Source: Seohaeicola saemankumensis
GTDB lineage: Bacteria; Pseudomonadota; Alphaproteobacteria; Rhodobacterales; Rhodobacteraceae
DNA: 64,000 bases
Direction: 5' to 3'
NCBI RefSeq assembly: GCF_021021435.1
Contig: NZ_JAINWI010000009.1
Coordinates: 124,001-188,000 of the forward strand
Positions 27,663-37,488 of this stretch are shown here, in pieces. Position 1 is the stretch's first letter; every line of letters starts with the position of its first letter. Under the pieces are notes generated by a model that ran no database searches, had not been told where the DNA came from, and saw only the letters and a program-made list of their open reading frames with translations. The position numbers and the translations under genes are program-made.

Positions 27663-27673
27663 ATTGCCGCATA

Positions 27674-28078
27674 TCAGCCCTGTTTCGGGATAACAGCCGT
27701 AGCCTCGATCTCAAGCAGCGCCTCGTCTTCGACCAGACCGGCCACGACTACCATCGTCATCGCTGGAAAGTTGCGCCCCAAGACATGGCGATAGGCTTGG
27801 CCCACCTCGGATTGGCGGCGCAGATATTCGGCCTTGTCGGTCACATACCATGTGAGGCGCACAAGGTGCTCGGCTCCGCCGCCCGCCGCCTCGACCACGG
27901 CCATGATATTTTGCAGCGCTTGCTCCATCTGGCCGATGAAGTCATGCGTGCGAAAGACCTGATCAGCCTCCCAGCCGATCTGCCCGCCAACATAGAGCGT
28001 CCCGTCAGCCGTCAAAACGCCATTCGCATAGCCTTTGGCGGGTGCCCAACCTTCGGGCTGGATGATCTCATGCGTCAT
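27674..28078 (-). CDS. RidA-family (YjgF/UK114) enamine/imine deaminase
   Basis: A 134-residue RidA-fold protein. The family's arginine that holds the substrate carboxylate has a counterpart in VRLTWYVTD, and the C-terminus has LLEIEATAVI, matching the usual E.E..A...P region. The opening IIQPEGWAPAKGYANGV is typical. RidA proteins hydrolyse reactive enamines/imines to ketones plus ammonia. It is the last gene of the 2-aminobenzoyl-CoA operon, whose monooxygenase/reductase yields a cyclic enamine-type CoA ester. A pathway role in releasing that ammonia is therefore plausible, though inferred. Its start overlaps the thioesterase stop (TGATG). Confidence 0.88.
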   Translation of the reverse strand: MTHEIIQPEGWAPAKGYANGVLTADGTLYVGGQIGWEADQVFRTHDFIGQMEQALQNIMAVVEAAGGGAEHLVRLTWYVTDKAEYLRRQSEVGQAYRHVLGRNFPAMTMVVVAGLVEDEALLEIEATAVIPKQG

Positions 28079-28485
28079 CAGTCTGTTCCTTCCACGTGTT
28101 CTTCCAATGCCTTACGCAATCCACCCGACCAAGGCACGGGTCGACCGTCCAGCCCCACATGCACAAGGGTTGACGCGGCTGTCAGGCGCAATTCGTCCCT
28201 GCAATGCGCCGCAAATTCCAGATCCAGCGCGCTGCGGCCCAGTCTTGTGCAGCGCAAGGTAATATCCAGCCAGTCACCCAAGCGACTGGGTGCCTTGAAC
28301 TGTGTGTCGATCCGCGCCGTGGGCACTGCATGGCCGTGGTGCAAAGTCTCGAAGGGGCAGGCCAGCACCTCGTCAAAGAAGCATTCGACGGTATCGTTCA
28401 GCATCTCGAAATAGCGCGGATAAAAAACGATGCGCGCGGGATCGCAATCCTTGAACATGATCTTGCGACGATGGGTATAGGGCAT
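28078..28485 (-). CDS. Hotdog-fold acyl-CoA thioesterase (4HBT/YbgC type)
   Basis: A 135-residue single hotdog domain. The motif FKDCDPARIVFYPRYFEMLND (residues ~11-31) contains the catalytic Asp of the 4-hydroxybenzoyl-CoA thioesterase/YbgC type. It should hydrolyse an aromatic or ring-derived acyl-CoA thioester, acting as a release valve that recovers CoA when pathway intermediates pile up. It lies 3 nt after livF-type and overlaps RidA by one base, firmly inside the anthranilate operon. The exact substrate is unknown. Confidence 0.88.
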   Translation of the reverse strand: MPYTHRRKIMFKDCDPARIVFYPRYFEMLNDTVECFFDEVLACPFETLHHGHAVPTARIDTQFKAPSRLGDWLDITLRCTRLGRSALDLEFAAHCRDELRLTAASTLVHVGLDGRPVPWSGGLRKALEEHVEGTD

Positions 28486-28488
28486 GCT

Positions 28489-29178
28489 TCAGACCCCCAG
28501 ATAACGGTCGGCCAGATCAGCCGTCAGATCGGCAGACTGGCCCGCCCAGACCGTTTGCCCGCGCTCGATAATGACTGCACGGTCGGCAATCTTGTTCAAT
28601 TCTTTCAACGCCTTGTCGACCACAACTATCGCAAGTCCGCTGTCGCGTTTCAGCACCGCAATCGCGGCCCAGATTTCCTGCCGAACGACAGGGGCCAGAC
28701 CTTCGGTCGCCTCGTCCAAGAGCAGCAGGCGAGGGTTTGTCATCAGCGCGCGCGCGATCGCCAGCATCTGTTGTTCACCCCCCGACAGCGATGCCGCTTT
28801 CTGGTCACGCCGCTCGCCCAGACGCGGGAACAGTGTGCAGATCCGGTCGAAATCCCAATGGCCGGGCCGCGCGCTGGCCATCAGGTTTTCATGCACTGTC
28901 AGCGGCGCAAAGCAGCGCCGCCCCTCTGGCACGAGTCCAAGCCCCAGCCTTGACGCACGGAAGGATGGCAGGGCCAGCAGATCATGTCCGTCAAAGACGA
29001 TACGCCCGCCTATCGCGGGCACCATCCGGCAGATGGCATGGATCGTGGTTGTTTTACCCATGCCATTGCGCCCCATCAGGGCCACGACCTCGCCCTCGGC
29101 CACGTCGAAACCGACCCCGAACAGCGCTTGCGACGCACCATATTGGACTTGTAGATTGTCCACAGATAACAAGGTCAT
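28489..29178 (-). CDS. Branched-chain-amino-acid-type ABC importer ATPase (LivF family)
   Basis: A 229-residue ATPase with Walker A GRNGMGKTT near 36, signature LSGGEQQ and Walker B LLLLDEATEGLAP, the LivF hallmark. It forms a heterodimer with the LivG-type protein encoded upstream, whose stop it overlaps by 4 nt. Liv-type importers inside aromatic-acid operons usually carry the aromatic acid rather than amino acids, so 2-aminobenzoate or a relative is the likely substrate. Confidence 0.93.
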   Translation of the reverse strand: MTLLSVDNLQVQYGASQALFGVGFDVAEGEVVALMGRNGMGKTTTIHAICRMVPAIGGRIVFDGHDLLALPSFRASRLGLGLVPEGRRCFAPLTVHENLMASARPGHWDFDRICTLFPRLGERRDQKAASLSGGEQQMLAIARALMTNPRLLLLDEATEGLAPVVRQEIWAAIAVLKRDSGLAIVVVDKALKELNKIADRAVIIERGQTVWAGQSADLTADLADRYLGV

Positions 29179-29930
29179 GCCGCGTCCTCCTCGCCAAGAT
29201 AGGCGCGGCGCACCTCGGCATTGCTGCGGATTTCGGCAGCAGTGCCTGTGGCAATGACCTGCCCGTAGACCAGAACGGAAATCCTGTCGGCCAAGGCGAA
29301 AACAGCGTCCATGTCATGCTCCACCAAAAGGATCGGGGCCTCGGCGCGCAGCCCGTCCAGAAAGCCTGTCAGGCGTTTCGACCCGCCCGCGCCAAGCCCT
29401 GCCATCGGCTCGTCCATCAAAAACGCTTTCGGCTTGAGGGTCAGCGCGACAGCCACTTCCAACTGGCGGCGCTGGCCATGCGACAATTCGGCGGTCCGTG
29501 TCGCGGCATGATCCTGCAAACCCACCCGCTTCAGCGCCTCCCGCGCGCGTTCCAGCAGGGCGCGGTCTTTCATCACCGGACGGAAAAACCGGAACACGCC
29601 GCCGCGTTCACCCAAAGCCCCCAGAACCGCATTTTGCAGCACCGTAAACTCCATCGCCAGCGCCGAGATCTGGAACGTCCGCCCCAGCCCCAACCGCGCT
29701 CGCGCAACGGTATCCAGCGCGGTGACATCCCGCCCCAGAAACTGCACCGTGCCATTGTCAGGCTGCATATTGCCCGCGATCTGCTTGATCAGCGTGGACT
29801 TGCCCGCGCCGTTCGGCCCGATCAGGGCGTGGATCTCGCCCGCGCGCAAATCAAGGCTGATATTGTCCGAGGCTTTCAGCGCGCCGAAGGATTTACTGAT
29901 GCCGTTTGTCTGCAACACAATCTCAGCCAT
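29175..29930 (-). CDS. Branched-chain-amino-acid-type ABC importer ATPase (LivG family)
   Basis: A 251-residue ATPase with Walker A GPNGAGKST near 35, LSHGQRR as the signature (typical LivG) and Walker B AFLMDEPMAGL. ATG at 29930 is preferred over a GTG four codons upstream because GAGG lies 8 nt before it. It overlaps the LivM-type permease end by 8 nt. It pairs with LivF to energise the importer. The position inside the 2-aminobenzoate operon supports aromatic acid uptake. Confidence 0.93.
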   Translation of the reverse strand: MAEIVLQTNGISKSFGALKASDNISLDLRAGEIHALIGPNGAGKSTLIKQIAGNMQPDNGTVQFLGRDVTALDTVARARLGLGRTFQISALAMEFTVLQNAVLGALGERGGVFRFFRPVMKDRALLERAREALKRVGLQDHAATRTAELSHGQRRQLEVAVALTLKPKAFLMDEPMAGLGAGGSKRLTGFLDGLRAEAPILLVEHDMDAVFALADRISVLVYGQVIATGTAAEIRSNAEVRRAYLGEEDAA

Positions 29931-30906
29931 GCGCCACCTCACGTCCGGCCAGCGTGCCGATCAGGCCACCCCGCGCGAACAGCACCACACCCAGAAGCAG
30001 CGCGCCCACATAGATCAGCCAATAGTCGCTGATTCCGCCCAGAAGATGCTCCAGCAGGATGAACAGCGCGGCCCCTGCTACAGGGCCATATAGCCGCCCG
30101 ACCCCGCCCAGGATCACGAAAATCATGATCTCGCCGCTGGTATGCCAGCTGAACATCGTGGGGCTGATAAAGCGGTTGAGATCAGCGAAAAGGGCCCCCG
30201 CCAGCCCCGTGATCGCGCCCGAGATCACGAAAGCCACCAGCCGCAGCTTGAACGGCGTGATGCCCACAGTCTCGACCCGGTCCGCGTTCTGCCTTGCTGC
30301 GGTCAGGGCCAGCCCGAAAGGTGCGCGGGCAAGACGCGCCGAGAACAGCAGCGCCAGACCAAGGATCACATAGGCAAGGATCAAGAACTGCGCCGGCACC
30401 AGTGTATTCAGCCCCGGAAAGCTGTTGCGGACATAGATCGACAACCCGTCCTCGCCGCCATAGGCGGGCCAGCCGATGGTGAAATAGTAAAGCATCTGCC
30501 CGAAGGCCAGTGTGATCATAATGAAATAGACACCCGATGTCCGCAGGCTGAGCGCCCCGATCAGCAGCGCGGCAAAGGCCGAGGCAAGCATCGCCACCAG
30601 CCAGATCACCGGCATGGATTTTGTTCCCTCGATCAGGAAAGGCCATTCGGCAATCGGGTCCATGATCTGCGCGTGGCTGGCCAGAATGCCCATCGCATAG
30701 CCGCCGATGCCGAAAAACGCCGCATGGCCGAAGCTGACCAGCCCACCAAGGCCCAGCGCGATATTCAGGCCGACCCCCGCCAGCGCAAGGATCGCCACCT
30801 TGGTGCAAAGCGTCAGGATATAGGCCTGCCCCGTCGACCATGCCCAGAGCGGCACCAGCACCAGCGCAAGTGTCAGAGCCGCATTGATATATGTCTCGCG
30901 GGCCAT
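29923..30906 (-). CDS. Branched-chain-amino-acid-type ABC importer permease (LivM family)
   Basis: A 327-residue permease with eight to nine hydrophobic segments. LivM features include GVGLNIALGLGGLVSFGHAA near 40-60 and the ATPase-docking region LTAARQNADRVETVGI near 205-220. It starts one base after the LivH-type stop. Together with LivH it forms the membrane channel of the importer. Confidence 0.93.
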   Translation of the reverse strand: MARETYINAALTLALVLVPLWAWSTGQAYILTLCTKVAILALAGVGLNIALGLGGLVSFGHAAFFGIGGYAMGILASHAQIMDPIAEWPFLIEGTKSMPVIWLVAMLASAFAALLIGALSLRTSGVYFIMITLAFGQMLYYFTIGWPAYGGEDGLSIYVRNSFPGLNTLVPAQFLILAYVILGLALLFSARLARAPFGLALTAARQNADRVETVGITPFKLRLVAFVISGAITGLAGALFADLNRFISPTMFSWHTSGEIMIFVILGGVGRLYGPVAGAALFILLEHLLGGISDYWLIYVGALLLGVVLFARGGLIGTLAGREVAHG

Positions 30907-30907
30907 G

Positions 30908-31825
30908 TCAGGCGCTCCCGTAAAGACCGGATGGCCGCACGATCAGTACCGCGGCCATCAGGATGTAGATCAGCATGGACGACAAGGATGCCCCGACGGT
31001 CGTCGCGGCAGAGGCATCCATGAACAGCCCAAACATGCGGGGCAGCAGGACGCCCCCCATCGTATCGGTCACACCCACCAGCAACGAGCCCACCAGCGCG
31101 CCCTTGATCGAGCCGATCCCGCCAATCACGATAACAACAAAGGCCAAGATCAGCACAGGCTCGCCCATGCCGACCTGCACCGACTGGATGGCGCCCACCA
31201 TTGCCCCTGCCAGACCTGCCAGCGCGGCCCCCAACGCGAAAACCAGCGTGTAAAGCTTCGAGATATCAACGCCCAGCGCCGCGATCATCTCACGGTCCGC
31301 CTCGCCTGCGCGGATCTGGATGCCGATGCGGGTGCGCGCGATCAGGGCGAACAACCCCGCCGCCACGATCAGCCCCGCCACGATGATGGTCAGCCGGTAA
31401 AGCGGATATTGTATTCCCCCCGGCAGCGTGACCGGCCCTGACAGATAGGAGGGCACATCAAGATAGAGCGGGAAAGACCCAAAGACCCAGCGCGTGCCTT
31501 CGGACAGGATCAGGATCAGCGCGAAAGTCGCCAGCACCTGATCCAGATGGTCGCGTTTATAAAGCCGCCTGATCACCGTCATTTCGATCACCGCGCCTGC
31601 CACCGCCGCCGCCGCAAGACTGGCAGCCAGCGCCAGCAAGAAAGATCCGGTCAGTCCCGCCACGGTTGCCGCTGCGAAAGCGCCGATCATGTAAAGCGAG
31701 CCATGCGCCAGATTAATCAGGCCCATCACGCCAAAAACCAGTGTCAGGCCTGCCGCCATCAGGAACAGCATGATCCCGAATTGCAGCCCGTTCAGCAGTT
31801 GTTCGGCAAAAAGAAGAAAGGTCAT
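30908..31825 (-). CDS. Branched-chain-amino-acid-type ABC importer permease (LivH family)
   Basis: A 305-residue permease. It opens with a LivH-like stretch: LLNGLQFGIMLFLMAAGL near 10-27, followed by LTLVFGVMGLINLAHGSLYM. It ends with a helix pair and VLIVRPSGLYG, the usual LivH C-terminus. I chose the ATG at 31825 rather than the GTG at 31864, because the family starts just before the first helix. The Shine-Dalgarno is weak. It lies 107 nt after the binding-protein stop, and that gap carries a stem-loop. Confidence 0.92.
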   Translation of the reverse strand: MTFLLFAEQLLNGLQFGIMLFLMAAGLTLVFGVMGLINLAHGSLYMIGAFAAATVAGLTGSFLLALAASLAAAAVAGAVIEMTVIRRLYKRDHLDQVLATFALILILSEGTRWVFGSFPLYLDVPSYLSGPVTLPGGIQYPLYRLTIIVAGLIVAAGLFALIARTRIGIQIRAGEADREMIAALGVDISKLYTLVFALGAALAGLAGAMVGAIQSVQVGMGEPVLILAFVVIVIGGIGSIKGALVGSLLVGVTDTMGGVLLPRMFGLFMDASAATTVGASLSSMLIYILMAAVLIVRPSGLYGSA

Positions 31826-31898
31826 CGCGCCCGTCCGTTCAGATTGACCCCGGCCTGCCCGCACGCTTTGCGCGCAGGGAACTGGCGGCCAGACTGGC

Positions 31899-31918
31899 CC
31901 CGGCGCAAGCGCGCCGGG
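31899..31918 (-). terminator. Stem-loop between binding-protein and permease genes
   Basis: CCCGGCGC pairs perfectly with GCGCCGGG around a 4-nt loop, 14 nt beyond the binding-protein stop in the minus-strand transcript. No U-run follows. It probably acts as an attenuator or 3'-end protector that lets the binding protein be made in excess over the permeases. Confidence 0.65.
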
Positions 31919-31931
31919 ACCGTTTTGCTAC

Positions 31932-33074
31932 TTACATCTTGCAGTCGACGGCATAGGCGTCGACATGGTCTTCAAGCGCTGTGCCGATGATCTTGTTGGT
32001 GAAGACATCACCTTCCTGGATCACTTCACGGACATAGATGTCCTGAATCGGGTGGTTGTTATTCCCGAACTTGAAGTCACCCCGCGTGCTGGCGAAATCC
32101 GCCTCCTTCAGTGCGGCACGGAACGCATCTTTGTCCGAGATGTCGGCCTTGCCGATCGCCGACAAAAGCAGGTTTGCCGTGTCATAGCCCTGCGACGCGT
32201 AAAGCGATGGCAGACGCCCGTATTCCTGCTGGAACTCGGCCACGAAGGTCGTGTTCGCCGCATTGTCCAGATCCTTGCCCCATTGCGAGGTGTTCACTAC
32301 ACCCAGCGCCGCAGCACCGACAGCCTGAAGTATGCCCTGATCAAAGCTGAAAGCGGGGCCGACAACCGGCAGATTTACACCGCTATCGGCATATTGCTTC
32401 ATAAAGGAAATTCCCATGCCGCCCGGCAGGAAGAAGAACACCGAATCCGCGCCAGAAGCACGGATTTGCGCGATCTCGGCCGCATAGTCGGTCTGGCCCA
32501 GCGTGGTATAGACCTCGCCCGCCAGTTCACCCTCGTAGAAGCGCTTGAAGCCGGTCAAGGCATCGGTGCCTGCAGGGTAATTCGGCGCAAGAATGAAGGT
32601 ATTGCCATAGCCGGTCGTGGTCGCATAAGCGCCTGCAGCCTCGTGCAAGTTATCATTCTGCCATGCGACGTTGAAGTAGTTGGGATGGCAATTCGCCCCC
32701 GCCAAGGCCGAAGGGCCCGCATTGACCGACAGATAGATCTTGTCCTGCGCCACAGCAGACGGCACCACGGCCATTGCGAGGTTGGACCAGATGATGCCGG
32801 TCAGGACGTCCACATTCTCGGCCTGGATCATCTTGTCGGCCAGTTGCACGGCAACTTCCGGCTTTTGCTGGTCATCCTCGATCACCACCTCGACCTCGTC
32901 GCTGCCGGACAGTTTCAGCGCCAGCATGAAGCCGTCGCGCGCGTCGATGCCAAGGCCGGCACCGCCGCCGGACAGCGTGGTGATCATCCCGACCTTGACC
33001 TTGGTCTCGGCCATGGCCGTTCCTGCCATCAGCATCGCTGTTGTAGCCATCAGGCCCAGTTTCGTCAGTGTCAT
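31932..33074 (-). CDS. ABC importer periplasmic substrate-binding protein (LivK-like family, aromatic-acid type)
   Basis: A 380-residue protein with a Sec signal peptide (cleavage near AMA-ET, residues 22-23) and a periplasmic binding-protein type I fold: VKVGMITTLSGGGAGLGIDARDG near the start and YDTANLLLSAI near the end. GAGG lies just before the start codon. It captures substrate for the LivHMGF-type transporter that follows. Relatives in aromatic operons bind benzoate-type ligands, which fits the surrounding 2-aminobenzoate genes. It is separated from the permeases by a stem-loop. Confidence 0.93.
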   Translation of the reverse strand: MTLTKLGLMATTAMLMAGTAMAETKVKVGMITTLSGGGAGLGIDARDGFMLALKLSGSDEVEVVIEDDQQKPEVAVQLADKMIQAENVDVLTGIIWSNLAMAVVPSAVAQDKIYLSVNAGPSALAGANCHPNYFNVAWQNDNLHEAAGAYATTTGYGNTFILAPNYPAGTDALTGFKRFYEGELAGEVYTTLGQTDYAAEIAQIRASGADSVFFFLPGGMGISFMKQYADSGVNLPVVGPAFSFDQGILQAVGAAALGVVNTSQWGKDLDNAANTTFVAEFQQEYGRLPSLYASQGYDTANLLLSAIGKADISDKDAFRAALKEADFASTRGDFKFGNNNHPIQDIYVREVIQEGDVFTNKIIGTALEDHVDAYAVDCKM

Positions 33075-33134
33075 TTCATTACCTCCGCATTGGTTTTGTT
33101 GGTCTTTTCACGTCGTCTTTGTTGTCATTACCCT

Positions 33135-33371
33135 TCAGAACGCCTTGAAAGTCGGCGTCGTCAGGGTGCGTTCGATGCCGGAAATATCCAGCAGATTGTC
33201 ATTGATATATTTGCCCACATCCGCACCCTCAGGAATATACAGCTTCATCAGAAGGTCAAACGCCCCGGATGTCGAGTAAAGCTCGGAGTGGATTTCCCGC
33301 AGCACGATCTGTTCCGCCACGCTATAGGTCGTGCCGGGTGTGCAGCGGATCTGGATGAACAGACAGGTCAT
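33135..33371 (-). CDS. Stand-alone Lrp/AsnC ligand-binding (RAM) domain protein
   Basis: A 78-residue protein consisting only of the Lrp/AsnC effector domain (dimeric alpha/beta barrel), with no DNA-binding helix-turn-helix. The opening FIQIRCTPG and the middle ELYSTSGAFDLLMKLYIP resemble the RAM-domain strands. It overlaps the CoA ligase stop by 4 nt, so it is co-translated with catabolic genes. It might sense a pathway metabolite or stabilise an enzyme; its function is unknown. Confidence 0.8.
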   Translation of the reverse strand: MTCLFIQIRCTPGTTYSVAEQIVLREIHSELYSTSGAFDLLMKLYIPEGADVGKYINDNLLDISGIERTLTTPTFKAF

Positions 33372-34999
33372 TCATGCCCCTCCTTCAGGCGGAACCGCTG
33401 GATCTTGCCGCTTTCGGTTTTGGGCAAGCTGTCGCAAAACACGATGATCCGGGGATATTTGAAAGGCGCGATCTGCGCCTTGACGTGATCCTGCAGGGCC
33501 TTGACCATGTCATCCGACGCCGTTGCCCCTGCCCGTAAAACCACATGCGCCTGAACAATAGCGCCGCGCGCCTCGTCCGGCGCACCGATTACCGCGCATT
33601 CGGCGACATGGTCATGCGCCAGAAGTGCCGCCTCGACCTCGGGCCCCGCGATATTGTAACCCGACGAGATGATCATATCGTCATTGCGCGCCACAAAATG
33701 CAGATAGCCGTCATCGTCCATCACAAAGGCATCGCCGGTGACGTTCCAGCCATCCCGCACATATTCGGCCTGCCTGTCATCGGCCAGATACCGGCACCCC
33801 GTCGGCCCGCGCACGGCCAGCTTGCCCACGGTGCCGCGCGCCACCTCCTGCCCGTCTTCACCGATCACTTTCGCCTCATAGCCGGTCACCGTCTTGCCGG
33901 TGCAGGCGGGGCGATGGTCATCGAAGCGGTTCGAGATGAAAATATGGAGCAGTTCCGTCGCCCCGATCCCGTCCAGCATCGGCTTGCCGGTCTTTGCCAT
34001 CCATTCGTCGTAAACCGGCGCGGGCAAAGTCTCACCCGCCGAGACCGCTGCGCGCAGGCTGGACAGATCGGCGCCGCGGTCCATCGCGGCCAGCATCGCG
34101 CGGTAAGCGGTGGGCGCAGTAAAGCACACCGTCGCGCGATATTTCTGGATAATCTCGATCATATTGGGCGGCGAGGCATTTTCGAGCAGCGTTGCCGCAG
34201 CACCAAAGCGCAGCGGAAACACCGCCAACCCACCTAGACCAAAGGTAAAGGCCAGGGGCGGCGATCCGACAAACACATCCTCGGGCACAACATCCAGTAC
34301 TTCGCGCGCATAGCCATCGGCAATGATCATCAGATCACGGTGAAAATGCATCGTGGCCTTGGGCGCCCCCGTCGTGCCGGACGTGAAACCCAGTAACGCC
34401 ACATCATTGCGTCCTGTCGGCACAGCATCAAACTGCACGGGTTTTTCAAGGGCCAGTCGGTCCAGTTCGGCGTCATGGTTGGATGTGCCGTCAAACCCGA
34501 CAACCCGCGTCACGAAGCGCGATCCCGCCGCACAGGCCTCCATCTCGTCCATCAACCTTGTATCGCACAGAGCATGGGTGATCTCAGCCTTGTCCACGAT
34601 CTTGGTCAACTCGCCTGCCCGCAGCATCGGCATGGTGTTCACCACCACCGCACCCGCCTTGGTCGCGGCCAGCCAGCACGCGACCATCGCGGGGTTGTTG
34701 GCCGAGCGGATCAGCACCCGGTTGCCGGGTTTGACGCCCAGATCCTCAACAAGCGCATGGGCCAGACGGTTGGTCCAGTCGGCCAGTTCCTTATAGGTGC
34801 GCCTGCGCCCGTTCCCGATCAGCGCGGTCCGGTCGCCAAATCCGCGCGCGACCATCGCATCGGTCAACTCGACGCCCGCATTCATCCGTTCGGGGTAATC
34901 AAACCCATCCAACAAGAAATCCGGCCATTGGTCCAAGGGCGGCAGGTTATCCCGCGTGAAGGTATCGACATGCGCGCTTGGTCCCAGCATCTGCATCAT
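33368..34999 (-). CDS. abmG: 2-aminobenzoate (anthranilate)-CoA ligase
   Basis: A 543-residue adenylate-forming enzyme of the benzoate/2-aminobenzoate-CoA ligase group. The P-loop-like motif [16 protein letters not shown] lies near 204-219, the [13 protein letters not shown] region is in the C-terminal subdomain, and the catalytic Lys is in [12 protein letters not shown]. It activates the aromatic acid with ATP and CoA. The aminobenzoate specificity is inferred from its operon partner, the fused 2-aminobenzoyl-CoA monooxygenase/reductase. It overlaps the upstream acyl-CoA dehydrogenase and downstream RAM-domain genes by 4 nt each. Benzoate or a hydroxybenzoate are alternatives. Confidence 0.82.
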   Translation of the reverse strand: MMQMLGPSAHVDTFTRDNLPPLDQWPDFLLDGFDYPERMNAGVELTDAMVARGFGDRTALIGNGRRRTYKELADWTNRLAHALVEDLGVKPGNRVLIRSANNPAMVACWLAATKAGAVVVNTMPMLRAGELTKIVDKAEITHALCDTRLMDEMEACAAGSRFVTRVVGFDGTSNHDAELDRLALEKPVQFDAVPTGRNDVALLGFTSGTTGAPKATMHFHRDLMIIADGYAREVLDVVPEDVFVGSPPLAFTFGLGGLAVFPLRFGAAATLLENASPPNMIEIIQKYRATVCFTAPTAYRAMLAAMDRGADLSSLRAAVSAGETLPAPVYDEWMAKTGKPMLDGIGATELLHIFISNRFDDHRPACTGKTVTGYEAKVIGEDGQEVARGTVGKLAVRGPTGCRYLADDRQAEYVRDGWNVTGDAFVMDDDGYLHFVARNDDMIISSGYNIAGPEVEAALLAHDHVAECAVIGAPDEARGAIVQAHVVLRAGATASDDMVKALQDHVKAQIAPFKYPRIIVFCDSLPKTESGKIQRFRLKEGHE

Positions 35000-36150
35000 T
35001 CCCCTTGAAAGGCCCCTATGGTTTGCCGTGCAATCACGACCCGCTGCACGTCCGACGCGCCCTCATAGATCCGTAGCGCCCTGATCTCGCGGTAAAGCCG
35101 TTCCACAACAGCACCCGAGCGCACCCCATCGCCGCCATGCAGTTGCACGGCCATGTCGATGACCTTCTGCGCCTCGTCCGTGGCATAAAGCTTGGCCATC
35201 GCCGCCTCGCGCGTCACGCGCGCAGCACCGGCATCCTTGGTCCATGCTGCACGGTAGACCAGCAAGGCTCCCGCATCGACGCGGAGCGCCATATCCGCGA
35301 TATGCCCCTGCACCATCTGCAAATCGAACAGCGGCGCGCCCTGCACCTGACGCGCCTGCACGCGCGCCAGAGCCTCGTCCAGCGCGCGACGCGCAAACCC
35401 CAAAGCCGCCGCCGCCACAGTCGAGCGGAATACGTCCAGCACCGACATTGCAATGCGGAACCCCTGACCGTTTTGCCCGATCAGTGCATCGCGCGGCACC
35501 CGCACGCCATCAAAACGCAGCAAGGCCAGCGGATGCGGTGCGATAGTCTCCAACCGCTCCACCACCTCAAACCCCGGCAGATCCGCCGGTACAACAAAGG
35601 CAGACAGCCCCCGCGCGCCCGGCGCCTCGCCCGTGCGGGCAAAGACGGTATAGACATCCGCGATCCCGCCATTGGAGATCCATGTCTTCTCGCCGTTCAG
35701 AATGAACCCGTCCTCATCCGCCTGCGCGGTCATGGTGGAGTTGGCGACATCCGACCCCGATTGCGGCTCGGTCAGTGCAAAGGCCGAAATCGCCCGCCCC
35801 TCCCGCGTTCGGCTTAGCCACTCGGCCTTGTGCTGATCGCTCCCGAAAAGTGACAGCGCCCCTGTCCCCAGCCCCTGCATGGCAAAGGCAAAATCCGCCA
35901 GCCCGTCATGGCGCGCCAATGTCTCACGGATCAGGCACAGGGACCGCACATCCAATACCCCGTCCATCGCGCCGGAATGGCGCAACCAGCCGCCCTGCCC
36001 CAGCATTGCGACCAAGGACCGGCAGGCCGCATCCGTATCACTATGATCCACCGTCCCCAGATTGGCCACGCACCACGCATCCAGCGCGCCGGACAGTTCC
36101 CGATGCCGGTTCTCGAAAAACGGCCAGTCCAGAAACGACCGATCAGCCAT
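34996..36150 (-). CDS. Acyl-CoA dehydrogenase
   Basis: A 384-residue FAD-dependent acyl-CoA dehydrogenase of standard length. It has [15 protein letters not shown] (FAD/substrate loop), [19 protein letters not shown] and the C-terminal QLHGGDGV segment near 340. In a 2-aminobenzoyl-CoA pathway such an enzyme would act on the alicyclic CoA ester after ring reduction, in a beta-oxidation-like route. It couples electrons to ETF. Its end overlaps abmG by 4 nt, and the enoyl-CoA hydratase gene precedes it by 49 nt. Confidence 0.92.
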   Translation of the reverse strand: MADRSFLDWPFFENRHRELSGALDAWCVANLGTVDHSDTDAACRSLVAMLGQGGWLRHSGAMDGVLDVRSLCLIRETLARHDGLADFAFAMQGLGTGALSLFGSDQHKAEWLSRTREGRAISAFALTEPQSGSDVANSTMTAQADEDGFILNGEKTWISNGGIADVYTVFARTGEAPGARGLSAFVVPADLPGFEVVERLETIAPHPLALLRFDGVRVPRDALIGQNGQGFRIAMSVLDVFRSTVAAAALGFARRALDEALARVQARQVQGAPLFDLQMVQGHIADMALRVDAGALLVYRAAWTKDAGAARVTREAAMAKLYATDEAQKVIDMAVQLHGGDGVRSGAVVERLYREIRALRIYEGASDVQRVVIARQTIGAFQGE

Positions 36151-36199
36151 GGCGCGCCACCCCCCGTTTCATCGTGCTAAAAATACTCAATCCCATCGC

Positions 36200-37009
36200 T
36201 CAATCCCCTGCAAACACGGGTTTTTCTTTCACGACAAAGGCCTCATAGGCCCGCACGAAATCCTGCGTCTGCATGCAGATCGCCTGCGCCTGCGCCTCGG
36301 CCTCAATGGCTTGGTCAATCGACATGGACCATTCCTGCGCCAGCATGGTTTTAGTCATCATATGCCCGAAATTCGGCCCCGCCGCGATGCGCTCCGCCAT
36401 GTCCTGCGCCGCCTGCGCCAGTTCATCCCCTGCCACCAGACGGTTGAAGAAGCCCCAGCGCTCGGCCTCATCCGCCGTCATCACGCGGCCGGTATATAGA
36501 AGTTCTGCCGCCCGCCCCTGCCCGATAATGCGCGGCAGGATCGCGCAAGCGCCCATATCGCAGCCCGCAAGCCCGACGCGCGTGAACAAAAACGCAGTCC
36601 TGGCCTCAGATGTGCCGATCCGCAAATCCGAGGCCATTGCGATAATCGCCCCCGCACCGACACAGATCCCGTCTACCGCCGCAATCACAGGCTTGCCGCA
36701 ATTGACAATCGCCTTGACCAGATCGCCGGTCATGCGGGTGAAGGCCAGCAATTCCTTCATCGTCATCTTGGTCAGCGGTCCGATGATGTCATGCACATCC
36801 CCGCCCGAGCTGAAATTGCCACCATTCGAGGCAAACACCACCGCCTTCACATCATCGGCATAGACCAGATCACGGAACCAGTCGCGCAACTCGGCATAGC
36901 TCTGAAATGTCAGCGGATTCTTCCGCTCGGGCCGGTCCAGCGCGATAGTCGCGACCCCATTCTCGATCTTGCACAGAAAGTGCTCCACATCGCTCCGCAT
37001 CTCGGTCAT
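36200..37009 (-). CDS. Enoyl-CoA hydratase/isomerase-family protein
   Basis: A 269-residue crotonase-fold protein. It has [15 protein letters not shown] at the start and the oxyanion-hole segments [12 protein letters not shown] and [22 protein letters not shown]. It likely hydrates or opens a ring CoA intermediate downstream of the 2-aminobenzoyl-CoA monooxygenase/reductase. It overlaps the MarR gene stop by 4 nt. The precise reaction cannot be deduced. Confidence 0.92.
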   Translation of the reverse strand: MTEMRSDVEHFLCKIENGVATIALDRPERKNPLTFQSYAELRDWFRDLVYADDVKAVVFASNGGNFSSGGDVHDIIGPLTKMTMKELLAFTRMTGDLVKAIVNCGKPVIAAVDGICVGAGAIIAMASDLRIGTSEARTAFLFTRVGLAGCDMGACAILPRIIGQGRAAELLYTGRVMTADEAERWGFFNRLVAGDELAQAAQDMAERIAAGPNFGHMMTKTMLAQEWSMSIDQAIEAEAQAQAICMQTQDFVRAYEAFVVKEKPVFAGD

Positions 37010-37488
37010 TCGGTTATCCCTTTTTCATCCAGTTTCTGCGCCAGCGTCTTAAGCCGAGACGCATAGTTGCGCGCCTCCTCGGGGCTGAGTTCCGCCAGCA
37101 TCGTATCAAGCCACGCCTCGTGTTCCGCCGCCTGCCGCGCGAAAACCTCTTTGCCGCGCGCGGTCAGCCGTACCAGCATGGCGCGGCGATCGCCTGCCAC
37201 CGGCACACGCACCACCAGCCCGTCATCGGCCAGACGGTCCACAATCCCCGTGACATTGCCGTTCGAGACCCGCAGCACGCTCGAAAGCGCTGACATTCGC
37301 AGCCCCTGTTCGTTGCGGCTGAGGGCGGCCAGCACGTCAAAGCGTGGCAAGGTGCTGTCAAATTCGGTCCGCATCCGTTCGCGCAGTTCCGCTTCGATCT
37401 TGCGGGTCACGGCCAACAGCCGCAGCCAGAGCCGCAGCCGCTCTTTCGAGCTTTGCTCGGCCAACATGAGTTCCGGTTTGCCAGTCAT
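37006..37488 (-). CDS. MarR-family transcriptional regulator
   Basis: A 160-residue winged helix-turn-helix regulator. It has [20 protein letters not shown] and the DNA-reading [19 protein letters not shown] followed by the [14 protein letters not shown] wing. MarR proteins of aromatic operons usually repress and are released by an aromatic acid or its CoA ester. It lies inside the catabolic operon, overlapping its neighbours by 4 nt on each side, which implies autoregulation. The palindrome upstream of the operon (40553-40585) is the best candidate target. Confidence 0.93.
   Translation of the reverse strand: MTGKPELMLAEQSSKERLRLWLRLLAVTRKIEAELRERMRTEFDSTLPRFDVLAALSRNEQGLRMSALSSVLRVSNGNVTGIVDRLADDGLVVRVPVAGDRRAMLVRLTARGKEVFARQAAEHEAWLDTMLAELSPEEARNYASRLKTLAQKLDEKGITE

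Noticed and set aside
31965-33488. A 507-codon plus-strand frame opposite the importer binding protein
   Set aside because: It mirrors well-supported minus-strand genes, spans two of them and has no recognisable family.
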